Source: Ulota crispa (lineage: Eukaryota > Streptophyta > Bryopsida > Orthotrichales > Orthotrichaceae). From it: 64,000 bases of DNA. Below, one piece after another: positions 20,941-32,946 of this stretch. The position numbers and the translations under genes were made by a program. Every line of letters starts with the position of its first letter. Within the stretch, counting starts at the first letter, position 1. The notes below the pieces were generated by a model, which was given only the letters and a program-made list of their open reading frames with translations, had not been told where the DNA came from and did not search any database. The stretch is taken from positions 34,930,002 to 34,994,001 of the forward strand of contig OY987242.1 in assembly GCA_963920765.1 (NCBI GenBank), read 5' to 3'.

Positions 20941-22031
20941 TTATTAATTGCTTAATGCCAAAGTCAAGTTATTATAAAAGGTTAAGAAACAAATACTAAA
21001 ATTTACAAAAACATTTCCACTTATACAATACTCTTCAATTTGAAAGAACATGATATTTTGTTCACATTGAATATATAAGACAATTGATGAAACAAATATA
21101 TGTTCACAAAATCAAAATCATCTTAAATCCCTATGCTATAAAGACATTTCCATTGGTGGCTCAAACACACTCAAAGTTCCAATGAAAAGTGTTGAGGCCC
21201 CTCTCAAAACCCTCTCAAGACACTTTGTCCTATCTTGTCTAGTAAGGGTCCTTCAAGACACTATTCATACTAAGTTCAATGAATTTTATCCTCTATTTTC
21301 CTTAATAAGTGGGCAAATGATTATTTATGGGACCTTTTGGAGTGCAAGGCCACTTTTTTGAAAAGCATGGGGGTGGAGATCAAGGTGCTTGAGGGCCAGC
21401 TAAAATAAATGGAAAACTTTGAAGGAGGCCAATCTGGTGGAGATGCTCTTAATTCTTATAATAGTAAGTAAACAAACCACTTTGGGGGAAAACAAAAAAA
21501 AAACAAAAACTATGTCACTACGGTATGGCCAAAGGTAAGGAGGTAGTCAATTTTCACAAATGAGATTGCAAGAAACAATTCTTTGGCCTCTTGACCCTAC
21601 ACACTAAGGTTGAAGTTTGAAATCACTTGCGTCCAAAATGTTTACATAGCATTACTTTTTTAGCCAAAACAACATCCTTTCTAAAAAAAGGTTGGGTTAA
21701 GCTAAAATGGATACCCACATTCTAGTTTAGAGGAGGTCATTTCTAACATTTATAAAAAAATGCCCCCTCTTACCTATCCGTTGGATAATTACGACCAGTC
21801 AACGTGCAACATAAACAAAAAACAAAAAACATTTGGTATACTGTGACGGGTGTTTTACCTAATATTTGGAAGGTGAAAGGACATTTTCAATGAACCTTAT
21901 TAGTTAACTCTTACTTTGTATTTTAAATTGAATACAAAGGGGTGGGGAGGGAGACAAAAAGACAATTGAAATGAACTCCTTTGAATATTTTTTAAATTTA
22001 AATCTGAAATTTAAAAATAGAAGAGGTATAG
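20941..22031. other. AT-rich desert
   Basis: No open frame with coding character and no repeat ends I can define. Confidence 0.4.
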
Positions 22032-22035
22032 ATTG

Positions 22036-22291
22036 AATGCGTTATTCCTTAAAATGGGAAAATGATGGGTACCATTTTGTACCTCACCTTAATCCAAAAT
22101 AGTCACTTTAAACCAGATTTGAAGGTATCAAATCCAGTCTGAGACACTAAGATTTTTTCCCTTGCAAATTCCTCCTCTCAAGTGAGGACATATGTACCAA
22201 AAAAACGCTAGAGCTCAAATTAAGTTGACCACGTTAATCCTTCAAAAATCCCAAAATGAATTCTTTTTTCCAATTTAACAAATAAGGTGTT
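22036..22291 (+). mobile_element. 4-bp-TSD MITE, copy 1
   Basis: Ends AATGCGTTATTCCTT and AACAAATAAGGTGTT. Flanks are ATTG (22032-22035 and 22292-22295). The internal motif CAAATTCCTCCTCTCA is shared by the family. Confidence 0.8.
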
Positions 22292-22295
22292 ATTG

Positions 22296-24429
22296 ACATG
22301 AAAAGACATATGCATTGAGTCTCCACTTAAAATTTCACCACTATTCATTTACCTTGGTAAATGGGTTTACAAGACTCATTTTTTCATAAAATAATCAAAA
22401 TTTGACAAGATCTTGGATGTTATACTGGAAGGTCTAATAACTTGTTAGGGGTTTGGATTTTTGGCTTGACCTTTGAAGACTTCACACTATGACTATTCAA
22501 GTTGAGAGGATGTACAAGTTCATTACCAAGAGTTTGGATTTTGAACGTGACCTTTGGAGGCTTCACATGTTGGCCAAAGGTTTTTGAAACAATATTTTAG
22601 TACCTATTTTCAATTTTTTTCTTTGACCACTTAACAAAGTTTGGGCACACAATCCCATGGCCTATGAACTAGGTTGGCATTTTGTGAAGCGGGTTACAGT
22701 ATTTTGAAGACAAGACTTGACAATGTCCAATTCTAAGAACTATGTCCAATTCATTTTCATGGATAAGTTTAATTTAAGTGGAATTGGTGGTAAACGTTTA
22801 AGGCTTTAGGTAATCCACATTGTACGATAGAATTAGAATTGCAAAGGATTTATGGAGTTTCTTCCTTCTTTATTATTTTTCTTGTGAACTTTGTAGGGGT
22901 GGGATTATGACCTCAATTTAGTGACCTTTAAGTCCTTTTAGCATGTAGGAAATGCCCATCCCCACATTTCCTTGTATTTAGTTATTAAGCCCATTCTTGA
23001 AACCCATCTAAGCTAGAATTTTGGTTGCCTTGGTCCTAGAATTTTGGTTGACTTGGTCCTAGAATTTTGGTTGACTTGGTCCTAGAATTTTAGTTGAATT
23101 GACCCTAGAATTTGTCAACCTAATACCTTATATCATAATTTGTGCGCAATTAGTACAAATACATTTGAGTGATTTAATTTTTCTTAGGTTCAACTATTTT
23201 TGTTGTGAAATGAATACATATATGAACTTTAAGTGGAATAAGTTTAAAAATTTATAAGAATTATGCCACATTTAACTACATATAGATTATTCATGTAAAT
23301 ATGGACATTATGTGTTCCTAAACATGTGATGGTTTTCCAATGTTTTTGAGAATGTTTTGCATAGTTTTGTCTCAATCTTTTGCATGTCTTATGTGTTGAA
23401 CGTATCCTTTGATGTTTTCTAAGTATCTCTCAATTTTTTGCAAAAATTAGGGCAATTTCTAAACTTTTACATATGGACATTGGAAAGTCTGTATTTAGTT
23501 GAGTGTAACATGATTACATTTTATTCAAAATTTTACTAAGAGAGTTGCCAATGACCATTAAGATAAATTTTGATGATAACAAATCAATTTGCAAATAAAT
23601 TACTAGAATGATCATGAATTGTTTTGACAAGGTTCGAAGATTTGAAATTAGAACTAATGTTTTTGTTTTGATTGAATGAAAATAAAAAATCCTTCTAACT
23701 TTAAAATGAAGTAAACCGTGTAGAGAACTTATGTTTATGGCAAAAGTTTTCAGAAGAACTACAAATATTCTACCATATTAGAAATACAATACTTAGTCTA
23801 ATATGATAAACCATTTATTAATGTTAAAATTGCATGATGATGGAGCTAAATTTGCAAGAACTTATAAATTTGGATAGAGGAGAAATAATTTCTCATTAAA
23901 TACTTCAAGCTATTAGCAATCTTCTTTTTGTCATCTAGCTCGAATTATTTATGAATTGTTTGAAATAAAACTTTGACTTCGTCAAATTGAATTTTTTTTC
24001 AAGTTCTCTTGTTGTATTTTAATAAAAAATAATAATCTATACTTGTGTATGTCCAAGACTTGTTTATAATTATATTAATTCATATCACAAAGAATCCCCT
24101 GGGCAGAGAATTCTCATCATTAAAACTGGTCTTCTTTGTGTCATTCTGATAAAATAGAATTTTGGTAACCACAATCATCTAAAATGACCTATGAATTGAA
24201 AATGCCGATTATTGTTGGAATCAAATTTGCAAAGTTCTGAAAATGAATACTAATTAAAATAATCAATAACAATAAAAACGAGGTTTTGTTTTATCAGCAA
24301 TATTATTGATTTTTCAACTTTGACATAAGATGATGATGTTGGTTCATAAATCTTTGTTAATACTGTAGTCATTTCAAGTTTATATATTTACTATTTATTT
24401 TAAATTAAAATATTTTTCTCAGTTACATG
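22296..24429. other. AT-rich desert with a minisatellite
   Basis: The only defined feature is the 23-bp tandem repeat. A weakly conserved stretch at 23264-23460 (CCACATTTAAC, CCAATGTTTTT) resembles 47187-47345 and 54655-54840, so an old dispersed repeat is likely. Confidence 0.4.
23013..23113. repeat. 23-bp tandem repeat, about four units
   Basis: The unit is CTAGAATTTTGGTTGACTTG plus GTC. The middle units are identical and the edge units are degenerate. Confidence 0.9.
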
Positions 24430-24433
24430 TTAA

Positions 24434-25324
24434 TCACTAAAATTCTTTTGTGTTTAGAGGTTCAAAACGCTTCAAAATGCTAGTCCCCAAACCAAGGTCA
24501 AAATTTTCATTGAAACTTATTTTTTAACAAACCCATCCATAGGATCCTTTGGTTGACTTGCACAAGTATACTGTCCCAAAATTTCAGAATTAATATCCCC
24601 ACCAATTGCAAGATCAATGTGCCTAAATTTCAAAATGTAGGTTTTTCTAATCCTTCCAAAAGGTGATATTTTGATTTTCAAACTTTTTAGAAAAAAGCAC
24701 ATATGTTGTATTTCTTGTGCAATTTTTGCAATATGTTGGAAAATGGGTTGAAAGCATATATAAAAAAAATTTTGGATTCATTTTTATAAAAATTGTGAAA
24801 GATATTGATGAATGAAAGATATAACTAATATGCTAATAAGTTTTGGAAGAATTTGAAAATTATTAATTCCAATGGTGAGAATGATCTAACAAACAATTAG
24901 TAACTTTATTTTTCATTTTCATTTGAATATTTTCAAAATTGAGAGTAAAAGATAACTTTATATGTTTTTTCTACCCTCTTCCTATCTTCATTGCCCACAA
25001 AAGAAAACTCCTTTTAACTCTTACCTCATTATTTGGAATTGAGTGATTCAAGTTTTTTGAGTAGGTATCAATTTATACAATTCTATAAAAAAAGTTAAAA
25101 AAATTAAGAATATATTTTTTGCTACCTGGTTTGACATTGAAATTGAAAAAACCTTCTAACTTTTGCAGTACTTATCCAAATGACATGAAATAAAGCTTCA
25201 CATGTAGATTATGATGAGTAGCATCCATCCTAAAAAATTCATGCAAAATTTCCAAATTATGAAGTCAATAGAGCCTGCCTGAGTTCTCATAAAGCCCAAA
25301 GTGGGTTTCTTGGGCCTTTAGGGG
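24434..25324 (+). mobile_element. TTAA-target element, long copy 1
   Basis: An 891-bp element homologous end to end with 32951-33859 in the opposite orientation. It is flanked by TTAA (24430-24433) and TGAA (25325-25328, one change). The right end is GGGCCTTTAGGGG. No transposase frame remains. Confidence 0.7.
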
Positions 25325-25328
25325 TGAA

Positions 25329-25810
25329 ATCATTCAGTTCTAGATTTTTGAGTAATAACCAAATAGTACCGTTTCATATAAAAATGTTTGTAAGAACATC
25401 TTGAAAAAACTCAAATTATGTAGTATGGTTTGATAAAAGAGGCCTTCTTGATTTCTTTGTCAAAATTATATAGCTAGTGAGATATTTGTAACTTAAATCA
25501 CAAGTGAAAACACCATGCCTTCATTTTTGTGGTTAGTGCCATTTATACTAATCTTATTTGCATTTTTTTACAGCAGCGATGTTTTTAGCTTGTAAAGATC
25601 TTGTAATAAAGGTGAACCTTAAATGAATTACAATACGCTAAATTATAGGATCGATCTCATCTCATTCAAAATAAAATTGTATAAAACTAAAGTACATTTT
25701 AAACAACAATTCCAAAACTGTTTAGAGAGCAGTAAAAGAAAATTAGGTGAATAAACATCGAACAGAAAAAATCTTGGTTTTCTCCTTTGATTATCTGTTG
25801 GGAATGCAAA
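25329..25810. other. AT-rich spacer
   Basis: No feature is recognised. Confidence 0.4.
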
Positions 25811-26045
25811 CTAAGGTAGTGGCACTCATCAGCGTGACCGTTCCCATGGGCGTCACTGACATCATAATTAAAAAATCAGATGCTTATGAGTGGATTAAGT
25901 GATGGTTATGGGTGACAAAGTGATGGTTGTGGGTGACTAGTATGACGGTTTTGAGTACCCATCTCACTATTTAAGAACCAACAAGTCTTGTTTTTAGCAT
26001 CTCTGACACATGATTCTTATAATTTCAATGATTTAGCACTTTGGA
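25811..26045 (+). repeat. Dispersed repeat, possible solo LTR fragment
   Basis: It matches the reverse complement of 49061-49277. It contains GTGATGG(T)TATGGGTGAC-type direct repeats and a TATA-like CTATTTAAGAACC, so it could be the promoter part of an old LTR. No internal retroelement region lies beside it. The family is undetermined and the copy is old. Confidence 0.5.
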
Positions 26046-27973
26046 AAATACCCACGCACACATGACTGTGTGGATAACTTCTCAAACTAAACTAATATTT
26101 TTTGTTCTCTATTTCCAATCTAATAATATAATTTTTGCCTTTGTTCAACTACCCTAACCATGCTAAAGTGCTTAAACTCATACTTATGGGGGCGACTACC
26201 TTAGTAACACTTGATTATTCCAAACACTTGATAGCACAAGAAGGTGAGTTTTGCAAAACAATGCAGTTATATTGTAATATTTCATTACAAATCTACCTAT
26301 TAATAAAAGCAAGTAAACTTGCTGAGGGACATAATCACATAACCACATCAAAGGCATGCTACCTTAATCCAAAACAAGTACATTATTTTAGGTTAATTTG
26401 ATTCTTGTAAACAACAATAAGTTTTTTCACGTTGCCCAACTTCATCTATCCAATTTTTGTGAATTTATATATAAATAACCAAATGTTTATACAACAAATA
26501 TATTTGAAGTACTTCATTTCAAGTGTTTTATTAATTTAAGAGTGCTAGTATTTTTGTTTAAAAGTAACTTTTGCAATTAAGAATAAAATAACTTGAAGAT
26601 GTTTTCAACAAACAAGTGCCATAGGATAATCTTGGAAAAGTTGCCATAGCTAAAAAAAAGACACTTCAAACTCTTATTACAAAGGACGTTGTGAAAACAG
26701 TTGTTAATTCAATTCAACCATGTCACAGTCAATTATGGATGGCACATTTAATTTTGGTTTTTCATTTTAATATGGAAAAAATGTTGGTTAGCGCAAAGAA
26801 AACTCCAACCTCAAAGATGTAATCAACAACTCGTTCACAACTTTTGCTTAATAACCATCTTTAGATTTTTATTCAAGGGTTGCATTTTGGTACACATCTT
26901 TATAAGGAAAAAAGCCTAAAAATTCTCCATATCAGACACATCAGCTCATTGTGCATCTCATGTCCAGATTTTATTGTAAGAATATACTGCCAAATTTTGT
27001 TTTTGGTTTTGTTTGTTTGTATACACGTTTGAGGCAGATTGAAAAATTAATAGCAAAAAAACATAGAAAAGAGAATATACAGCCAAGTTTGAGGGTACTC
27101 TGCATCAGTGTTATTTGCCCAATTACGGAAGCATCTGAGCTCAAGGAACAAAGTATGTGGAGCTTACCAATGCAAATGCGTATCCTAATTTTTATACTAA
27201 CTCATTGCATACAGTGGGAAGGCCAATCCTATTCACACTTGGCCAAAACTTTCTGGTTCACAATTAGAAAACCCTGCGCCGCATAACTTTTACTGCACGA
27301 CTGCACGTCCCTTGGAACAGATGACTAGACAAGGATATCCAACTCAATAAGGGGTTTCAAAGCTTAGGGAAACAGAGTTTGTATGAGACGTTTTTGCAGG
27401 TGAAAATCGAAGTTTTCTTCTTCAGAAGAAAACCAAAAAGACCGTGCATTCAACAAGGTGCAAAATAGTGTAAACATGGGCTCTCTTGTGTGAGAAATTG
27501 AGGAAAATTACAAGCAACCATCCTTGAAACTATTGAGAGATATTAAGATCTATTCTTTTATGATAAGGGCTGGAGGAAAAAACGGAGTTAGCTGAATACA
27601 GTAGTGTACCAAGCTTTGATGGTTTGATTCAGCCTTGACAACAAACACAAAGCACACCTCCCCTCTCTTCTGAGCAAAGCTCCCCAACAGGTTTTGCAAT
27701 CTGTTTCCTTGTAAGTCAATACAATAACATAACCTTTGGCATAGCATTAAGCACTTGGCATAGTATTAAGCAGAAGAATGAGAACCCGTGAATACCACAT
27801 GATGCTTTCTTGAAAAGGTTTGGAATAGATCCTACATAGAGTACATTTGGGGTATGTGCAAGCTTATCTTGTTCAATAAATTAGTTGCAGTGCCTGACTG
27901 AAATGGTAAATCATGGGCTGAATCATGTGCCAAAACAATTAAATCTGATTAGCAAGGAAGACTGCAAGCGTGC
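26046..27973. other. AT-rich desert
   Basis: Short open frames occur (26135, 26951) but they lack codon bias, motifs or splice context. Nothing is supported here. Confidence 0.4.
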
Positions 27974-28599
27974 TTAACCCCTAAATGCCCAAGGGACCAG
28001 ATTTGGGTCTTTAGAAATTTTTGAAGAAGAATAAAATCTTACCAAATAGTAATATAAGTTTGCTTTTAAGTCTATTTTCAACATCAAAAATCTGATTTTG
28101 AACATGAATATTGATGATTTTTCTACTCACAATTTTGTACTAGGGTGTCCACTGCAATCTTGAGTTTTCTAGTGTTGGAAGATCTTGAAAATGAGCCTCA
28201 AATACACTAGAGCTTGGAGAAAATCCACTTTAGAAAACTATTTAAAAATATATAAGAGTAGATTTTGAAAGCCATGAATTGATTAAAGTTAGACATGTAA
28301 TGACTTTAAACCTCATATTTTTTTGGTAATCAACTTTATAGATTTGACATGTGAAATGAGGATGAGAAAACTTCAAGTCACTTTTTTAGTTTTAACACCC
28401 TCATGTTTAAACATTATAATCTTTCAAACTATAAGTGATATCGTTGTGTTTTCTTCTTCCATGTAATTTCTAACCTATTTAGTTTAATTTGTATGGTTAC
28501 AGTTGAAAAAAACTTAAAATTTATGAAAAGGTTGATTGATTGTTCGGTTTTATGGAAATTCCAAGAAGCTCTGATAGGCCTTGGGCATTCAGGGGTTAA
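27974..28599 (+). mobile_element. TTAA-target element, 618-bp copy
   Basis: The element is 27978-28595 with ends CCCCTAAATGCCCAAGG and CCTTGGGCATTCAGGGG, flanked by perfect TTAA on both sides. Its interior is homologous to 55278-55910 (shared ATGAGCCTCAA, ACACTAGA, CTTGGAGAAAAT). No coding frame is present. Confidence 0.85.
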
Positions 28600-29226
28600 G
28601 CTATTTCTGAGGAATCTACACCATGGCATTCATAGTCACTAAGCCTCACTCATGTACAAACATTCGTGAACAAATGTGCTTACAACTCAAAAATCATGTT
28701 AATATTGCATGAAAACCTCTCGATGACGTGAGTATTCAGAAATGTAAGTTCTCAAAACGTGATGAGGTCTCGGACTGTGTGTTGAGGAATACGACTTTTA
28801 TCTATCTGACTTGCTAAATCTGTATCAAAGTAAAGCTCATTAAGGTCGGCACTGGAGTGACACAAGACAGGTAAATCTTCGGGAATGTAAGAGACTTCCC
28901 AGTTCGTGCCTGAGGCTCGTCGAGGTAGCTGACGCATTGGTTGACTTGAAGTCCTTCGCAGCTCACCTGCATTCAGGCCAACAAGGAAATATTCAGTTGC
29001 AGCAAAAGGATTATCTAGTTGCAGTAACTTATGGGAGATTCTCCCATATTAGGTAAATTGGAAAAAACAGTACATTCTGGGACTATTCACTTCTTTGCCA
29101 TTATGTACACTTTGGAATATTACAAAAAAACAAGCGTGCACTTTCTTGTACAATAGAGAGGTATTAATGATTGCATACAAGAACTTCAAATAATTACAAC
29201 TTTGAATTGTAGCTATGCCTACATTT

Positions 29227-29478
29227 AACGCCATATAAGGTAAATTGGGAAAAACAAAGATATCATTTTGTACTCCACCTCAATCCAAAATAGTCACCTC
29301 AAATCAGATTCAAAAGTATCAAGTTCAATCTAAGCCATTAAGATTTTTTTCCTCACAAATTCCTCCTCTCAGGTGAGAACACGTGTACCAAAGGTGGTTT
29401 GGGGTGATCACCCCAATTTTCCCAAATTTTCAAAAGTCCCAAAAGACCGTTTTAACGCAAATTACTTAATATGGTGTT
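29227..29478 (+). mobile_element. 4-bp-TSD MITE, copy 2, in the last ANTH intron
   Basis: Ends AACGCCATATAAGG and CTTAATATGGTGTT with ATTT on both sides (29223-29226, 29479-29482). It sits inside an older copy of the same family, whose remains are 29045-29222 (CCATATTAGGTAAATTGG) and 29483-29552 (CACCTAATATGGTGTT). Confidence 0.85.
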
Positions 29479-30387
29479 ATTTAGTATATGTGGGATTAAG
29501 GTGGAGTACAAAATGGTCCCTCCGTTTTTCCCAATTCACCTAATATGGTGTTAGCTGAATAATATGGTGTTAGAAGGAAAAATAAGGAATGAGTAACAAT
29601 CTAAGGGAGATATACTCGTCGCCATCTATTTAAGAAATCGGCACTCTTGAAAGACGTTAACTGCGAATATAGGTCAAATGGACACCTTGCAAAGATGTTC
29701 AGAACACCAGAGATTCTTAGAATAAACAGGTAATGAGCAGAGAGATTCTCAAGGTATACAAGGAATGAGGAATTACAGGACAGAGTCAATGGTGAGGGGT
29801 TGGGTGTAAAGTAGAAGAAAAATGGGAGAATCTGAAGTGAACTCCTAGTTAGAGGAGAATGGTAATTGCGAAGAAATCTCACCGGCTATTTGGGATGTGC
29901 ACTGATGAACAAGACCTCCAGCCAGACCTTTTTCGCCTGTCGACACCGACCGTGTAAACGATGGAGCGCTTGGCTGTCTCTGTAAAGTCTGAATACTCTC
30001 AGTCAACATCTGGATTTCAGTCTTGCTCACCATGGCTTTTCCCGGCAAAGGAATGTCAGAGAGCAATCGCAATTCTTTGCAATTCTCCAAAAACAATTCC
30101 AGGGTTTGCATTTGAACATCAGCTCTTGTGCAATTATGCAAAGTAGCAAGGCTCTCAGAAAGCGCCAAGTTTTTCACTCTCGAGAGCAGTTCTGTAATCC
30201 GGTACCTCATCTCGTCAACTACCTTGAAGCTATCCATCACCACCAGCACGAGCGCACCCTGGATTACCGAATGCTCGCCTGCCTCGGCTCTTGGCTCGCA
30301 TTGGTACAACTCCTGCAGCAAATTCTGGAGCGCTTCTACATGGTACAACAGCTCCTGAGTCTCCATGTATTGTATTAAACATCATAT

Positions 30388-30605
30388 TTGTTATAATGAG
30401 AGTTTTCCAATGAATTGAGAGTAATTTAAAAGAAATACAACTTGAAATTAAATTTTTTTAGGACAACTCGACAAAAGGCTTTAGGTCAATTGAGCTGAAT
30501 TGCCATAAAACCTTTCAGATTTGACCTGAAAGATTTTATGTCAATTCAGAAAACTCTCATTTTAATGTTTATTTTGAGAGGTCCCCATTCTCTCATTATA
30601 ACGAA
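30388..30605. mobile_element. 218-bp foldback MITE in the ANTH locus
   Basis: Outer ends TTGTTATAATGAGAG and CTCTCATTATAACGAA pair. Inner arms CATAAAACCTTTCAG and CTGAAAGATTTTATG also pair around ATTTGAC. It separates the third and fourth ANTH coding blocks. The target duplication is unclear. Confidence 0.7.
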
Positions 30606-30930
30606 TTTCCAGAATAATTCTGGTTTGCGTGATCTCGCCTTTCCACCTGTGGTCAAGATGGGTCTTCAACACAAGTTAGGGCGCATCGAAGCCTTTCATC
30701 CAAGAATTGTGCATAGTTTTTTACCCAAAGGCAGAACTTTCAAGCCTGGTTAGATGTGGAAAAACTCAGGTAATCCTTCCCTTCTCTGAGTGAGCTGAAA
30801 GCAAGCAAATCTTGGAACAAGAAACCGCCGTCTAGCATACTTCGATGCAAAATCACGAGGCACTTGGCGGCAACGGCCCAGTTTTGTGTCTTTTTGAGGC
30901 GCTTCACAAGAAGCCACGTGCAGAAAGAGA

Positions 30931-31311
30931 CTTGCATCCACGGTTGTCATATTGGACCTTTCGTCCGTACACCTGAAGTGTCCAGTTGAGCTCATGGTCA
31001 GTCTGATGTAGTCAACTCATAATTAACTTCAAAATATGATAAAAAAATGACAAAAAAAAAAAAAAAAAACTTACTTTGTGCATGTTGGTGACACTCATTG
31101 TTGCCAATATGAAGTCAAAAACGTGAATTCAAAACCATATCAAGTATTAAAAATGAAAAATAATAATTGGGTTCTTCCTATGTTAGGTCAAAAACCCTAA
31201 AAATGTCTTAAAAAACAAAAGAGGACGGACATGCCTGTCTGTGATGTCTGTTTTGTGCGTTTGCATGTGCTGTCGCCAAATCTTGCCCAAAGTAATAACC
31301 TTGCTTGCATC
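30931..31311 (-). mobile_element. hAT-like element inserted in the ANTH exon
   Basis: The element is 30939-31303 (365 bp). On the minus strand it begins CAAGGTTATTACTTTGGGC, and its other end, reversed, begins CACGGTTGTCATATTGG. A perfect 8-bp target duplication GATGCAAG flanks it (31304-31311 and 30931-30938). Ends starting CA and 8-bp duplications are hallmarks of hAT transposons. It is homologous throughout to 61575-61921. It carries a poly-A/T tract at 31049-31069 and no transposase. Confidence 0.9.
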
Positions 31312-31637
31312 CGAGACCTGTCACCCGCTGCAAGAATGTCGTCCACATAATTCTCCTCCGGCAAGCTCTCTTGATGATTCGTGGCCCTTACTATTGCCAA
31401 TTGCAAGTGCGAGAAAGGGCCGCTTGCTCTTGCCACACCTGTCGCAGTCTGGTCCTTTAACAAATCAAGTACAGCTGCTGCAAGCTTGGTCCGTCCTCTC
31501 AACCATTGCGCCACTGCCATACCCTAAATTGCCACTTTCTCGAAGTGGCCAACTCTCACAAAGCTTCACATGTGCAATGTAGCAATGGCCACATTTGCAA
31601 TTTCACCACCCTGCTCCTCTGGGGTACAATAACAAAA

Positions 31638-31780
31638 CATTAGAAGAAAATGTGCAATAAACAACTGGTCCTAAAGGATTGCAAATGCCTTAAACGACTG
31701 TAATCAAGTCATTATATAATTGTTTAAGACATTTGTAATTGTTATGAACCAGTCATTTAGGACACTTTTTTCTCCTAGTG
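31638..31780. mobile_element. CACTA-like MITE 2
   Basis: The right end reversed begins CACTAGGAGAAAA and the left end CATTAGAAGAAAA. The arms pair through AACTGGTCCTAAA and GCAAATGCCTTAAAC. A 3-bp AAA may be the target duplication. It lies just upstream of the ANTH start. Confidence 0.6.
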
Positions 31781-32354
31781 AAACCCCAAAAACTCCGCCT
31801 GTCTAATACTCTCTTTGCCATCGCCTTTTCTCCACAACCCTTTCCATCAACCTCGTGGCAAGAGAGTACTCCATCGACTGCCAAGCATACGAAAAATCGA
31901 ACAAAATTACAGTCTGGTCAAGGGCAACATAAAAATTACTGCAAATTGTCAAAAAAGTGCAACGACATAAACTTCTTCTGAAATCGCAATTATCCTTGAT
32001 CACGTCCCACAGTCGGCTCCGAATCTATCGAAAACACTAACACAATAGATTCAACAGAGCCCTCAAAAAGTTGTTCACATCGTAAACTCATCTGCGATAT
32101 GCCAACCAAAAGAAACACAATAATGGCCACAGTGGCAATCGAGCTTTTCTAGTTCAAAACGCCAATGACTTTACGATACTGTAGAGTTTATCAATTATAT
32201 GGTAAGGCTGTTTAGATGCGCTTATGATGCTCAAAGGTAGTCTTGTTAAGGAGCTATACTGAGTCAGGAATGAAAGAATACCGCATTAGAACAAAGTCCA
32301 GAGACTGAACTTTTTCCATGAATTCTTTAAGCATACTTTACATATTTTGTAGAT
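31781..32354. other. Spacer
   Basis: Moderately AT-rich; no gene or repeat recognised. Confidence 0.35.
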
Positions 32355-32364
32355 AACACCATAT

Positions 32365-32783
32365 TAGATACAGGGAATGACTAGGTGGACACCCCCAATT
32401 GCTACGCGGACACTCCATAGCTTGGCCTATTAAATTTGAGATTTATTATTATGCTAAAATATAAAATACAATCAAAGCAATAAATTTGCGTACATTTGTG
32501 TTTACAAGCATTGCAAACATACAACAAATCTACCTCATTTGTAACATGATCAAGAGTTAAACCAATACATGGAAGGAGCGACTAGTTCAACTCCTAACAG
32601 TGTCATAAATGAGGCAAATTTGTTGTATGTTTGCATTGCTTGTAGATATAAATGTAAGCTAAAATATTACTTTGATTTTATTTCATATTTTAGCGTAATA
32701 ATAATCTCAAACTTAATAAATTGGACTATGGGGGTGTTGGCATAGCAATTGGGGGGTGTCCACCTAGTTGCTCCCTAGATAAA
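32365..32783. mobile_element. 403-bp foldback element nested in MITE copy 3
   Basis: The element is 32373-32775. Long arms of about 165 bp begin GGGAATGACTAGGTGGACAC and, reversed, GGGAGCAACTAGGTGGACAC. Flanks are TAGATACA and TAGATAAA, an 8-bp duplication with one difference. Joining the flanks gives the host MITE's TAGATAAATTGGG. The 8-bp duplication suggests hAT. Confidence 0.8.
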
Positions 32784-32946
32784 TTGGGAAAAACAATACA
32801 TATTGGAATTTTTGAGAATTAAGGTGATCAACTTAATTTGAGCTTTAGTATTTTTTTTGGGTACACGTGCCCTCACCTGAGAGGAGGAATTTGGAAGGGA
32901 AAAAATCTCAGTGGATCATACTGAATCTGATACCTTTGAATCTGGT

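Larger units (their letters stand above)
28752..31520 (-). pseudogene. ANTH-domain clathrin-assembly (AP180/CALM-like) gene, broken
   Basis: The blocks read in ANTH order on the minus strand. 31520-31304 gives KLAAAVLDLLKDQTATGVA, LQLAIVRATNH and NYVDDILAAGDRSRMQ. 30930-30743 gives VSFCTWLLVKRLKKTQNW, AVAAKCLVILHRSML and SLREGKDYLSF. 30739-30656 gives WVKNYAQFLDERL. 30366-29883 gives ETQELLYHVEALQNLLQELY and later helices. A last exon, 28752-28966, is joined through a GT-AG intron. Such proteins bind PtdIns(4,5)P2 and clathrin at sites of endocytosis. Three things break it: a 365-bp hAT-like insertion between the first two blocks (30939-31303), an in-frame TGA at 30740-30742, and another TGA at 30653-30655 followed by a foldback element before the next block. 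The usual clathrin-binding tail is short or absent. Expression of a shortened product cannot be excluded. Confidence 0.8.

Noticed and set aside
23013-23113. CRISPR-like array
   Set aside because: It is a head-to-tail tandem repeat without unique spacers, in a eukaryotic context.
26951-27286. 111-codon plus-strand frame as a gene
   Set aside because: No recognisable domain, and neighbouring sequence shows no exon signals in phase.
31304-31325. Normal GT-AG intron splitting the ANTH domain
   Set aside because: The only phase-compatible canonical choice removes seven conserved-length residues, while the 8-bp duplication and a second genomic copy explain the interruption fully.
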